This document shows positions 1-8,218 of a DNA stretch of 64,000 nt, one piece after another (the stretch's first letter is position 1; the number at the start of each line of letters is the position of its first letter). This stretch comes from Haloferax marinum. GTDB taxonomy: Archaea > Halobacteriota > Halobacteria > Halobacteriales > Haloferacaceae. The notes under the pieces are model-generated. The model was not told the DNA's origin. It saw only the letters and a list, made by a program, of their open reading frames with translations, and ran no database searches. The stretch spans positions 1,612,001 through 1,676,000 of the forward strand of contig NZ_WKJQ01000001.1 in assembly GCF_009674625.1 (NCBI RefSeq), read 5' to 3'. The translations under genes and the position numbers were made by a program.

Positions 1-96
1 GCGTGGAACCCGACACTTCCCGACCTCCAGTTCTCCCGGCGTGACGTGCCTGTACTCGTCGTCGCCTGTGTGCTGGTCGTCAGTGTCGCCGTGTGA
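1..96 (+). CDS. C-terminal end of a membrane protein (partial)
   Basis: An open frame enters from the left edge and stops at TGA 94-96. The 31 visible residues end in a very hydrophobic run rich in Val, Leu and Ala after an Arg-Arg-Asp turn, which looks like a last transmembrane helix with a very short tail outside it. The rest of the gene lies outside the window, so no family can be named. The high third-position G/C agrees with real coding sequence. Confidence 0.55.
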   Translation, partial: AWNPTLPDLQFSRRDVPVLVVACVLVVSVAV

Positions 97-190
97 GAAC
101 CAGACGGCAGTCCGTCGACGGCGACCAACTCGACGTCATACGGATGTGACGTGACGAATCGAGAATGTGAAAACTAGACGACAGTGGTAA

Positions 191-198
191 GATTTAAC
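191..198 (+). promoter_or_regulatory. TATA-like element of the Fe-S oxidoreductase gene
   Basis: The A/T-rich string gatttaac stands out in a G/C-rich background and its centre is about 27 nt before ATG 222. This is the expected spacing for a leaderless haloarchaeal transcript, and it supports ATG 222 over the in-frame TTG at 216. Confidence 0.5.
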
Positions 199-221
199 AC
201 CTGGTTCTCCGGTGATTGATT

Positions 222-2333
222 ATGGTATTTGCGGCGCAGGCGGAGGTCACTCGGGAGACCTTCTGGACTATTAGCCCGGTGGGTGAGGCCCTCTTTTACG
301 GCCTCGCCGCTATCGCGTCCCTCGTCTTTCTGTACGGGGTGTACGACCGCTTCGTGCGCTATGCACACGGCGGAGCCGACCCGTTCGACCGACTATCCGA
401 CCTCCCGAACCGGATAGTTCGCGCGACGAAGGTCGTCTTCACCAACGAGAACCAGTTCAAGCGCGACCGGTACGCCGGCGTGATGCACGGACTCATCATG
501 TGGGGCTTCCTGACGCTCCTCATCGGGACGACCATCCTCGCCATCGACATGGACATCTGGACGAAACTCCTCTCGCAGGAGTCGTTCTTCGTCGGCGACT
601 TCTACCTCTCGTACTCCTTCGTGATGGACTTCATGGGCCTCGCGTTCGTCGTCGGCGTCGGCATGGCGCTGTGGCGACGCTACGGCGTCCGTCACCCACG
701 TCTGTGGGGCAAACACACTGGCTTCGAAGACGCCGCGTTCGTCTGGACGCTCTTCTTACTCGGCGTCGGTGGCTACGTCCTCGAAGGCGTCCGCATCGTC
801 GGCACCGAGTTCCCCCCGTTCGAGACGGTAAGCTTCGTCGGCTACTTCGTGGCCGTCGTCTTCGACACCGCCGGAATGGGACAGGGCCTCGCCGAGACGC
901 TCTACTGGTTCGGTTGGTGGTCCCACGCCCTCCTCGCGCTGGCGTTCGTCGCCGCCGTTCCGTACGCCAAACCGCTCCACATGCTCACCTCGTTCGCCAA
1001 CATCGTCACCGCCGACGAGAAGGCCGGCAAGCGCCTCCCGAAGGTGCCCGCCGACGCGTCTCCCGACGAGATTGGCTACGTCTCCGAAGACGACTTCTCG
1101 TGGAAGGCGATGCTCGACTTCGACGCCTGTACGAAGTGTGGCCGCTGTTCCGACGCCTGTCCGGCGAAGGCATCCGGTCGCAACCTCGACCCGCGTGACG
1201 TCATCTTAGACCTGAAGACCTACCGCGATTCGATTGCCGACGGCGGCGAGTCTATCGACATCGTCGCCGACGGCGGCACCTCGGTCATCGCCAGCGAGTC
1301 GATGGAGTCGTGTATGGCCTGTATGGCCTGCATGGACGCCTGCCCGGTCGAAATCGAGCACCTGACGCACTTCACCCACATGAACCGCCGCCTCACCGAG
1401 ACGGGCCAGCAGCAAGAACCCGTCCAGGAGGCCATGATGAACATCTTCTCGAACGGGAACGCCTTCGGCGACCCACAGCGCAAGCGACCCGACTGGACCG
1501 ACGACCTCGACTTCGAGGTGCCGGACGCCCGCGACGAGTCCGTCGAGTATCTCTGGTACGTCGGCGACTACCCATCCTACGACGAGCGCAACCGCGCCGT
1601 CGCTCGTGCGATGGCCCGCATCTTCGAGGAAGCGGGCGTCTCCTACGGCATCCTCTACGAAGACGAACAGCACGACGGCAACGACGTGCGCCGCGTCGGC
1701 GAAGAGGGCCTCTTCGAGATGCTCGTCGAGGACAACGTGGCCGCGATGGCCGACTGCGACTTCGAGAAAATCGTCTGTACGGACCCCCACTCGTACAACA
1801 CGTTCAAAAACGAGTATCCGGAGATGGACGACTCGTTCGACTACCCCGTCTTCCACTACACGCAACTCGTGGAGGAACTCGTCGACGGCGGCCGACTCGG
1901 ACTCTCGGGGACTGAACTCTCCGCACAGACGGTCACCTACCACGACCCGTGCCATCTCGGCCGGTACAACGGTGAGTACGAAGCACCCCGCGAAGTCATC
2001 CGCGCAACTGGCGTCTCGCTAGCCGAAATGCCACGCAACCGCGACGAGTCCTTCTGTTGCGGTGGCGGCGGCGGTGGTCTCTGGTTAGACCAAGAAGAAG
2101 AGTCGAAGCCATCCGAAGAACGCCTGCGTGAGGCGCTCGAAGACACCACCGGCGGAGTCGAACGGTTCGTCGTCGCCTGTCCGATGTGTGCGACGATGTA
2201 CGAAGACGGCCGCAAGACCGGCGACTACGAAGACGACATCGACGTCGTCGATATCTCGGAACTCATCGTCGAAGCGCTCGACGAGAAGGCGGGCGCAGTT
2301 GGGTCGGAGACGACGCCTGCGTCGGCCGACTGA
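222..2333 (+). CDS. Membrane Fe-S oxidoreductase, probable ETF:menaquinone oxidoreductase (FadF/EtfD-like)
   Basis: A 703-residue protein. Residues about 1-260 hold five to six membrane helices of the nitrate-reductase-gamma type (b-heme domain). Two [4Fe-4S] motifs follow, the first CxxCxxCxxxCP starting at Cys303 and the second at Cys364. Two CCG (HdrD/GlpC-type) regions make up the C-terminal half. The second is complete (Cys577, Cys612-Cys613, Cys653 and Cys656), while the first has lost nearly all its cysteines. This layout is that of bacterial FadF/EtfD proteins, which pass electrons from electron-transfer flavoprotein to menaquinone during beta-oxidation. The acyl-CoA dehydrogenase at 4443-5606 and the ferredoxin at 3496-3864 fit that role. 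Electron donor and quinone partner are inferred. Confidence 0.8.
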   Translation: MVFAAQAEVTRETFWTISPVGEALFYGLAAIASLVFLYGVYDRFVRYAHGGADPFDRLSDLPNRIVRATKVVFTNENQFKRDRYAGVMHGLIMWGFLTLLIGTTILAIDMDIWTKLLSQESFFVGDFYLSYSFVMDFMGLAFVVGVGMALWRRYGVRHPRLWGKHTGFEDAAFVWTLFLLGVGGYVLEGVRIVGTEFPPFETVSFVGYFVAVVFDTAGMGQGLAETLYWFGWWSHALLALAFVAAVPYAKPLHMLTSFANIVTADEKAGKRLPKVPADASPDEIGYVSEDDFSWKAMLDFDACTKCGRCSDACPAKASGRNLDPRDVILDLKTYRDSIADGGESIDIVADGGTSVIASESMESCMACMACMDACPVEIEHLTHFTHMNRRLTETGQQQEPVQEAMMNIFSNGNAFGDPQRKRPDWTDDLDFEVPDARDESVEYLWYVGDYPSYDERNRAVARAMARIFEEAGVSYGILYEDEQHDGNDVRRVGEEGLFEMLVEDNVAAMADCDFEKIVCTDPHSYNTFKNEYPEMDDSFDYPVFHYTQLVEELVDGGRLGLSGTELSAQTVTYHDPCHLGRYNGEYEAPREVIRATGVSLAEMPRNRDESFCCGGGGGGLWLDQEEESKPSEERLREALEDTTGGVERFVVACPMCATMYEDGRKTGDYEDDIDVVDISELIVEALDEKAGAVGSETTPASAD

Positions 2334-2340
2334 ACAGTCT

Positions 2341-2350
2341 TCGTTTTTCC
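2341..2350 (+). terminator. T-tract after the Fe-S oxidoreductase gene
   Basis: A run of five T (tcgtttttcc) lies about 10 nt after the TGA at 2331-2333, with no stable hairpin before it. Archaeal transcription commonly stops at such U-runs. The next gene converges from the right. Confidence 0.35.
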
Positions 2351-2472
2351 GTTCGAACTCTCAATCTCCCGCAGCGGTCGCTCTCGGCAGTGCGGCGTGA
2401 GTCGTCGGCAGGGAAAAATACAGTTCAGGGCGGGACAGGGTCGAGTCGTCACCGAACCCGTCCAGCGGAGTG

Positions 2473-2925
2473 TTATTCGCGCTCGTACTCTTTCTTGAAG
2501 CCACGGAACTCGGTTCGGTGGGCTTCCTCGTCGGCGAGGAGCGTCACGGCGAGGTCCTCGGTGACGGGGTCGTTCGCTTCTTCGGCGGCGTCGATGAGCG
2601 CGCGATAGGTCTCGATTGCGCCCTCTTCGGCCGCGAGGACACCGTTGATGACCGACAGCACGTCCGTGCTATCTTCGGGTGGTTGCAGGTCGTGCTGGCG
2701 CGCTTCGAACGTCGCAGAGCCTGGTGGTTTCTCGTCGAGTTGCTTCAGTCGGTCACCGAGTTGTTGTGCGTGGGTGAGTTCCTCCTGGATGTCCGCTTTG
2801 AGCGACTCCTTTATCTCCTCGGCCCGGACGCCGTCGAGGACGATGGAGTTAGTCATGTAGTTCATTACCGTCTCGATTTCGTCCTGATAGGCGCGCTTCA
2901 ACAGCGCGGTTACGTCCTCAGACAT
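2473..2925 (-). CDS. Ferritin-like di-iron protein
   Basis: A 150-residue helical protein. The four expected di-iron ligand elements of a four-helix ferritin/rubrerythrin bundle are visible: a Glu in the first helix (QDEIET), an ExxH in the second (EELTHAQ), a Glu pair in the third (AEEGAIE) and a second ExxH in the fourth (ADEEAHR). It probably binds two irons, for iron storage or peroxide defence, but the exact subfamily (DPS, bacterioferritin-like or rubrerythrin-like) cannot be settled by eye. I chose MSEDVTALL as the start because the longer frame to 2991 adds a non-helical, uncharacteristic leader. It converges with the Fe-S oxidoreductase gene. Confidence 0.75.
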   Translation of the reverse strand: MSEDVTALLKRAYQDEIETVMNYMTNSIVLDGVRAEEIKESLKADIQEELTHAQQLGDRLKQLDEKPPGSATFEARQHDLQPPEDSTDVLSVINGVLAAEEGAIETYRALIDAAEEANDPVTEDLAVTLLADEEAHRTEFRGFKKEYERE

Positions 2926-3027
2926 AGCGGCCCAATATTGACGCTCGGACAACAAATAGCTGTTCGCCGGCGGGAGTTCGTCCGGTAACACGAGACAGAC
3001 CCCCAGCCAGCCCCACCGAACTGCAGT

Positions 3028-3402
3028 TCAGTCGTCGAATTCGACGAGTTCGACGACGTATCCGTCGGGGTCTTTGACGAACGCGGCGGTGGCGCTCGCC
3101 TCCTCGATGTACTGCGGCGGTTTCACCACGTCGGGGTGTTCGGCTTCGAGGAGTTCCTCGAAGACGCGGTCGACGTCGCTGACTTCGATAGCGACGTGGT
3201 CGATTCCCGACGGGTCGACCCGGTCGGCCGAGGTGGGGTCGTACTTCAGTTGCAGTTCCATGTCGGTGTCGTCGCTGCCGATGTAGACGTTCCGAACCCC
3301 ACCGAGTTCGAACTCGTTGGTCTTCTCGAGGCCGAGTTCGGCGTAGAAGTCGAGTGTCGAGTCGAGGTCCGAGACGACGAGTGCGGTGTGGATGAGACCC
3401 AT
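3028..3402 (-). CDS. VOC (glyoxalase/bleomycin-resistance) superfamily protein
   Basis: A 124-residue single VOC module pair. It starts with the typical IHTALVVSDLDSTLDFY strand-helix, has a second half beginning IDHVAIEVSDVDRVFEEL, and ends in the signature KDPDGYVVELVEF. Metal ligands expected for the glyoxalase fold are visible as His5, a Glu of the MELQL strand, His in IDHVAIEV and Glu in VELVEF. The substrate is unknown; lactoylglutathione lyase-like annotation would be only nominal because haloarchaea lack glutathione. It lies between the ferritin-like and ferredoxin genes on the same strand. Confidence 0.8.
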   Translation of the reverse strand: MGLIHTALVVSDLDSTLDFYAELGLEKTNEFELGGVRNVYIGSDDTDMELQLKYDPTSADRVDPSGIDHVAIEVSDVDRVFEELLEAEHPDVVKPPQYIEEASATAAFVKDPDGYVVELVEFDD

Positions 3403-3495
3403 ACTCGTCGCACGCGGCCGGGAGGGATAAAATCGGACCTCCGTGCCAGAATCGGTGCTACCGACGCAGGCCTGACGGGAAGCGTGAAAAGCGAC

Positions 3496-3891
<396 letters not shown>

Positions 3892-3954
3892 CTAAAACGT
3901 CCGCATCGGAGGTGGGAAAGTCGCGGACGGAAACGGGTTCGACGAGAGTGTCTC

Positions 3955-3974
3955 GGTGAGTGAGTGAGTGAGTG
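3955..3974. repeat. Short GTGA/GAGT tetranucleotide run
   Basis: Between the ferredoxin gene and the small gene at 4045 there are four to five perfect copies of the tetranucleotide gtga. No gene or hairpin was recognised in this 180-nt gap. Confidence 0.6.
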
Positions 3975-4044
3975 CACGCTGGACAGGAAGCCTTCGTCTC
4001 AGACGTGTAGCAAACCGGAAAATCGAACTGACGACGGCCGCTCT

Positions 4045-4335
4045 CTACACTCGTGCGGCCTCGATGTGGTCGAGGACGTGCGAGATGTGGTGTTGGTCTC
4101 GGGTCGGCGCGATACCTCGATACGCACGGAGAGAGTCTACGAGATAGTCGAGTTCAGCGCTGTCGAAGTCTTCGTCAGCCGCTTCGACCCGCGCGAGCAG
4201 GTCGGGGGCCGGGGTTGGGTCGTCGTCTGCGTCGACTGCCCGCTCGATGGCTTCGAGTAAGGCAGCGTGGACGACCCACGATTCTTCCCGTGAGAGGTCG
4301 AGCGCCGCTGGCCGGTCCTGTGCCGATGTCGTCAT
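4045..4335 (-). CDS. Small conserved haloarchaeal protein, unknown function
   Basis: A 96-residue acidic, mostly helical protein without cysteines, membrane segments or signal peptide. After a short disordered N-terminus it reads LDLSREESWVVHAALLEAIERAV, then a DD-rich linker and a second helical half ending HVLDHIEAARV. Codon and composition bias match real haloarchaeal genes and no competing frame is better. I do not recognise a characterised family; it resembles the many small haloarchaea-only DUF proteins. It is in line with the acyl-CoA dehydrogenase upstream, about 107 nt away. Confidence 0.6.
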   Translation of the reverse strand: MTTSAQDRPAALDLSREESWVVHAALLEAIERAVDADDDPTPAPDLLARVEAADEDFDSAELDYLVDSLRAYRGIAPTRDQHHISHVLDHIEAARV

Positions 4336-4442
4336 TGTCTGTCTCTACCCTACTCTACGGCCGTGGAACTATAAATGTATGCGTACTGTTGTCACGGGCC
4401 ACGCACGACTCCAAAAGCAGTGAGGTCGCTCGGTCTCGGGCG

Positions 4443-5606
4443 TTACTCGAACGCTTCGATTCCCGTCAGGTCGGCCCCCAAGACGAGCGTGTGGATGTCG
4501 TCGGTCCCCTCGTAGGTGTAGACAGTCTCGATGTTCTCCATGTGGCGCATCGGCGAGTAGTCGGTGGTGATACCGTTCCCACCGAGCACTTCGCGGGCGG
4601 TTCGCGTCACGTCGCGGGCGACGCGAACGTTGTGGCGCTTGGCCATCGAGACGTGCTGGTGGCGCAAGTCACCGCGTTCTTTGAGTTCCGCGAGGCGGTG
4701 GGCTTGCAGTTGCGCGTTCGTTATCTGGGTCGCCATCTCTGCGAACTTGCCCTGTTGGAGTTGGAACCGTGCGATTGGTCCGCCGAACTGCTCGCGGTCT
4801 TTGGCGTACTGGAGTGCGTCCTCGAACGCGTCGCGTGCCGCGCCGACGACACCCCACGAGATACCGAATCGGGCCTGTGTGAGACACGACAGCGGCCCTT
4901 TCATTCCCGTGACACCGGGAAGTACGTCGTCCTCGGGGACCCACACGTCGTCGAGGGCGATTTCGCCCGTCACCGACGCCCGCATCGAGAGTTTGTCCTC
5001 GATTTTGTTCGTCGTCACACCGTCGCGGTCCGTCTCGACGAGGAATCCCCGAACTGGCGACCCCTCAGCAGACCGATTGCGCGCCCAGACGACGGCCACG
5101 TCCGCGATGGGAGAGTTCGTAATCCACGTCTTCGACCCGTTGAGCACGTAGCCATCGGCGTCCTTCTCCGCGTACGTCTCCATCCCGGCAGGATTCGACC
5201 CGTGTTGTGGTTCGGTCAGTCCGAAACACCCGACTGCCTCACCGCTTCCGAGCGCCGGAAGCCAACGCTCTTTCTGCTCGTCTGAGCCGTAGGCGTGAAT
5301 CGGGTAGATGACGAGCGACCCCTGTACACTCGCCATCGACCGAAGTCCAGAGTCACCTGCTTCGAGTTCCTGCATCAACAGGCCGTAGGCACGCTCACCG
5401 AGTCCGGGGAGGCCGTACCCGTCGAGATTGGGTGCGTAGAAGCCGAGTTCGCCCATCTCGGAGATGAGTTCCGTCGGGAACGTCCCCTGCTCGAAATGGT
5501 CGCCGATGTCGGGCTTGACCTTCTCTTCGACGAACCGCCGGGCCTCGTCGCGAACGAGTTTCTCTTCGCCGGTCAGGTCCGCCTCCAGTCCTAGATAATC
5601 GAGCAT
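4443..5606 (-). CDS. Acyl-CoA dehydrogenase, glutaryl-CoA dehydrogenase-like
   Basis: A 387-residue flavoprotein of normal acyl-CoA dehydrogenase length. The helical N-terminal domain contains RSMASVQGSLV and the segment CFGLTEPQHGSNP of the FAD/substrate site. The C-terminal helical domain ends with TYEGTDDIHTLVLG, whose Glu is the catalytic base position of glutaryl-CoA dehydrogenases. The reaction would be FAD-linked alpha,beta-dehydrogenation of an acyl-CoA, with decarboxylation if the substrate is glutaryl-CoA. Electrons would go to ETF and then probably to the membrane Fe-S oxidoreductase at 222-2333. Family assignment is firm, substrate is inferred. Confidence 0.9.
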   Translation of the reverse strand: MLDYLGLEADLTGEEKLVRDEARRFVEEKVKPDIGDHFEQGTFPTELISEMGELGFYAPNLDGYGLPGLGERAYGLLMQELEAGDSGLRSMASVQGSLVIYPIHAYGSDEQKERWLPALGSGEAVGCFGLTEPQHGSNPAGMETYAEKDADGYVLNGSKTWITNSPIADVAVVWARNRSAEGSPVRGFLVETDRDGVTTNKIEDKLSMRASVTGEIALDDVWVPEDDVLPGVTGMKGPLSCLTQARFGISWGVVGAARDAFEDALQYAKDREQFGGPIARFQLQQGKFAEMATQITNAQLQAHRLAELKERGDLRHQHVSMAKRHNVRVARDVTRTAREVLGGNGITTDYSPMRHMENIETVYTYEGTDDIHTLVLGADLTGIEAFE

Positions 5607-5740
5607 GATAGTTCGTCGGTCTGGCGCGGTGAAAAACGATTCGCCAGCACTGGAAAACGGCCAAGAACGCTATCATCGCGCCGACGAACGACGGAGTCCC
5701 TCGATGGGCGAGACGCCGACAGACCCGTGGTGAGGCGGCG

Positions 5741-6454
5741 TTACGCCGCTCGTTCGACCGACTGCACGTGGGCGCGATTCACGTAGGCGACGAAGTTGTC
5801 GAACAGGCGTTTGGCTTCGCAGGCGGCGTCGTAGTTTTCGGGAGTGATGCCGTCGAGGACGTGCTGAATCTGCTCGTCGGGGAGGAACTCTTTCGAGCGC
5901 GCGATGGCTTCGGCCGTCGTCGTGTCGTACTCGGGGTGGAACTGAACGCCGAAGGCGTGAGTGCGACGGAACGCGTGGACGCCGTACTCGTTCTCTGCGA
6001 GGAGTTCCGCACCCGGTGGGAGGTCGGACACGACGTCGCCGTGAGACGTGAACACCGTGAACGTCCCGCCGACGCCAGCGAGCAAGTCGTCGGTGTCGTC
6101 GTCGGTGGTCCGCTGGATTTCGCTGTAGCCCAACTCGAAGTCGCCCATGTCTTCGACGGTACCGCCGAGCGCCTCGGCGACCACCTGATGGCCGAAACAG
6201 ACGCCGAGCAGCGGAATCTCTCGCTCGTCGGCCTCGGCGACGTACGAGACGAGGCTCTGTATCCACTCGTCGTCCCAGTAGACGGACGACGACGACCCCG
6301 TGACGACGATACCGTCGTAGTCGAAGTGGTCGGGCAGGGCTCCTTCGGTCACGTCGAACTCGACGAGGTCGGCGTCCAGTTCGCGTCTGAAGTTACGGCG
6401 CGTGTTCTCGTCACCGTGTGAGGCGTCCAAAAAGGCGAGTCGCGGTCGGCTCAT
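5741..6454 (-). CDS. Class I glutamine amidotransferase (GMP synthase-like)
   Basis: A 237-residue stand-alone glutaminase domain. The nucleophile elbow is PLLGVCFGHQVVAEALGG, the catalytic His and Glu lie in FGVQFHPEYD, and the oxyanion strand is GIVVTGSSSSVYWDD. No synthetase domain is attached, so it is either a free amidotransferase acting on an unknown acceptor or a peptidase-like relative. Start at MSRPRLAFLD was chosen because the upstream extension is Cys-rich and atypical. It lies downstream of the 26-bp tandem repeats, in the same direction as the hydrolase at 6626-7399. Confidence 0.85.
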   Translation of the reverse strand: MSRPRLAFLDASHGDENTRRNFRRELDADLVEFDVTEGALPDHFDYDGIVVTGSSSSVYWDDEWIQSLVSYVAEADEREIPLLGVCFGHQVVAEALGGTVEDMGDFELGYSEIQRTTDDDTDDLLAGVGGTFTVFTSHGDVVSDLPPGAELLAENEYGVHAFRRTHAFGVQFHPEYDTTTAEAIARSKEFLPDEQIQHVLDGITPENYDAACEAKRLFDNFVAYVNRAHVQSVERAA

Positions 6455-6507
6455 TGGAGTGAGACAGTAGGTACAACAGGAAAGAAGTTGCGCCCGAGAC
6501 GGCATCT

Positions 6508-6583
6508 GCCGCGGTTCGTGACAGGGGAGGAATGCCGCGGTTCGTGACAGGGGAGGAATGCCGCGGTTCGTGACAGGGGAGAA
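6508..6583. repeat. Three-copy 26-bp tandem repeat
   Basis: Two perfect 26-bp units (6508-6533 and 6534-6559) and a third truncated by two bases (6560-6583) fill half of the gap between the amidotransferase and hydrolase genes. Each unit begins gccgcggttcgtgacagggg. There is no dyad symmetry long enough for a hairpin and no open frame of note. It looks like a recent slippage minisatellite. Confidence 0.9.
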
Positions 6584-6625
6584 GACCCACCGAGATGTGC
6601 CAGAGACGAGGCGAGACGGGGACGG

Positions 6626-7399
6626 TCAGTCGTCGTCTGACTCCAACAACTCGACGAGCGCGTCGTTGACGAGACGCGACCGTTCGACGGTGACGAGATG
6701 TCGTGCGCCGGCGAACGACTCGAACCGCCCTCGCGGGAGGTCGTCGGCGAGTGCGCGACCGGCCTCCACCGGCCAGATCGGGTCGTCGTCACCGTGGACG
6801 ACGAGCGTCGGCACCGTCACCTCGTAGAGCGGGCCAGCGTCGTAGTCCTCGATAGCGGCGATTTGTGCCGCCCAGGCGTCGGGTGTGGCGTCTTCCATCC
6901 CTCGCCACTCGACGATTTGCTCGACGACGTCCGGTTGTTCCGTGCGGAACTCCGCCGAGAGTGCCGGCGTGAGCGACTCGCGGAGTTCGTCGGGGTTCGT
7001 CGGCGCGCCGTACAGCGGGTCAGGGTCGATAGCCGCACCCGACGCCGCAGTGCCGACGAGCGCGAGACTCCGAACGCGCGACGTCGTCCGGGCGGCCTCC
7101 AACCCGACCATCCCACCGAGCCCCAGGCCGACGACGTGTGCTTTTCGCACGCCTGCGTCCGAGAGGATGGCCTCCAAATCGGCGACGAGCGTCTCGACCG
7201 AGTACGGGCCGGGCGGTGCGTCGGAGCGTCCAGTTCCGCGGAGGTCGGTGACGAGCGTTTCGAACGGCCCCGTGACTGCGGCGTACTGCCATCCCCACTG
7301 CCACCCGCCGTATCCCGCGTCACCGACGAAGACCACCGTCTCGCCGTCGCCGTCAGTCTCGTAGTAGAGTTCGACACCGTCTCTCGTCACCGTGGACAT
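6626..7399 (-). CDS. Alpha/beta-hydrolase-fold protein lacking the nucleophile
   Basis: A 257-residue alpha/beta hydrolase. Recognisable parts are the first strands around GETVVFVGDAGYGGW, the segment TDLRGTGRSDAP, the nucleophile elbow AHVVGLGLGGMVGLEAA, the acid loop VVHGDDDPIWP and the terminal His in GARHLVTVE. The elbow should read GxSxGG, but the codon at 7121-7123 encodes Gly93, so the catalytic Ser is missing although the Asp and His positions remain. It may bind rather than hydrolyse a ligand, or use another mechanism. It follows the DUF gene at 7469 in the same direction. Confidence 0.85.
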   Translation of the reverse strand: MSTVTRDGVELYYETDGDGETVVFVGDAGYGGWQWGWQYAAVTGPFETLVTDLRGTGRSDAPPGPYSVETLVADLEAILSDAGVRKAHVVGLGLGGMVGLEAARTTSRVRSLALVGTAASGAAIDPDPLYGAPTNPDELRESLTPALSAEFRTEQPDVVEQIVEWRGMEDATPDAWAAQIAAIEDYDAGPLYEVTVPTLVVHGDDDPIWPVEAGRALADDLPRGRFESFAGARHLVTVERSRLVNDALVELLESDDD

Positions 7400-7468
7400 A
7401 GTCGCAGGTCGGCAGGCGACGAACTTAGGCGTGGCCGTCTGGCCGGGCGAACCGGTATCGGCGACCGC

Positions 7469-8050
7469 TCATCTGGTGAGGACGTCCCACTCGTCACCCT
7501 GACGCCGCGCGATCGCGTCGAACACCGACGAGAGCGTGTGTACTGTCTTGTCGTCTTGCGTCAGTGGGTCGAGAAAGAACACCCCGTAGCCGTCTACGTT
7601 GGCGACCCGTGTCGTCAACGTGTGGACGAACTTGAAGATCGGCCGTAATCCGGCGTACTGGAACAAGATAGTTAGTGAGTCGAAGACGACGATCGGTGTC
7701 GTCGGTTCGTCGTGCGGTTCGCCTTCGCTCTCCCACCGTGAGAGGTGCTTCGTCGCCTTCATCCCGAGTCCGGTCAAGTCAGCGGGCGACGTGACCTGGT
7801 CGACTTCGTCGGCACTCACCGCGTCGGAGTCGCGCGTTTCGGTCGTGATGACGGCGAGTTCGGCCGGTCGGACGCCGAGGCGGTTCTCCCAGTAGACGCG
7901 GTCACCGGTGCTTCGAGGTGTGAAATCGACCGCGAGGAGTCGTGGGTTCTGGACGCCCGAGAGACCGAACGGAGGTGAGTCGATATCACTGCAGAGAACC
8001 AGAACCGACCGGGCCGGCTCGTTTTCGGTCGCCATCACCTCCGAGTTCAT
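7469..8050 (-). CDS. Haloarchaeal RecA/KaiC-like regulatory DUF protein (DUF7504-type)
   Basis: A 193-residue soluble protein. The order of beta strands SVLVLCSDI, RLLAVDFTP, LAVITTE, PIVVFDSLTILFQY and GYGVFFLDPLTQDD resembles a RecA/KaiC-like Rossmann core with a Walker B-like strand, but no Walker A lysine motif is present. Such proteins are common in Halobacteria near signal-transduction genes. Start MNSEVMATE (8050) is favoured because a TATA-like string lies about 27 nt upstream; MATENE (8035) is possible. Function is unknown; the family name is from memory and should be treated as tentative. Confidence 0.6.
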   Translation of the reverse strand: MNSEVMATENEPARSVLVLCSDIDSPPFGLSGVQNPRLLAVDFTPRSTGDRVYWENRLGVRPAELAVITTETRDSDAVSADEVDQVTSPADLTGLGMKATKHLSRWESEGEPHDEPTTPIVVFDSLTILFQYAGLRPIFKFVHTLTTRVANVDGYGVFFLDPLTQDDKTVHTLSSVFDAIARRQGDEWDVLTR

Positions 8051-8218
8051 ACCTCTACGTTCGGTCGGTTTGACGCTTAGTTGTACGCATTGGTGTGATT
8101 CCGTGCTAAATCGCCTCGAAAATGCGTTTATCACCGTTTTAGTCGTCTTCGGACGAGTTCGTCACTCGGTCGAAGTTGTCTGTAAAAATCAGCTGTGAGA
8201 ACTAGACTGTGCGGTGAG

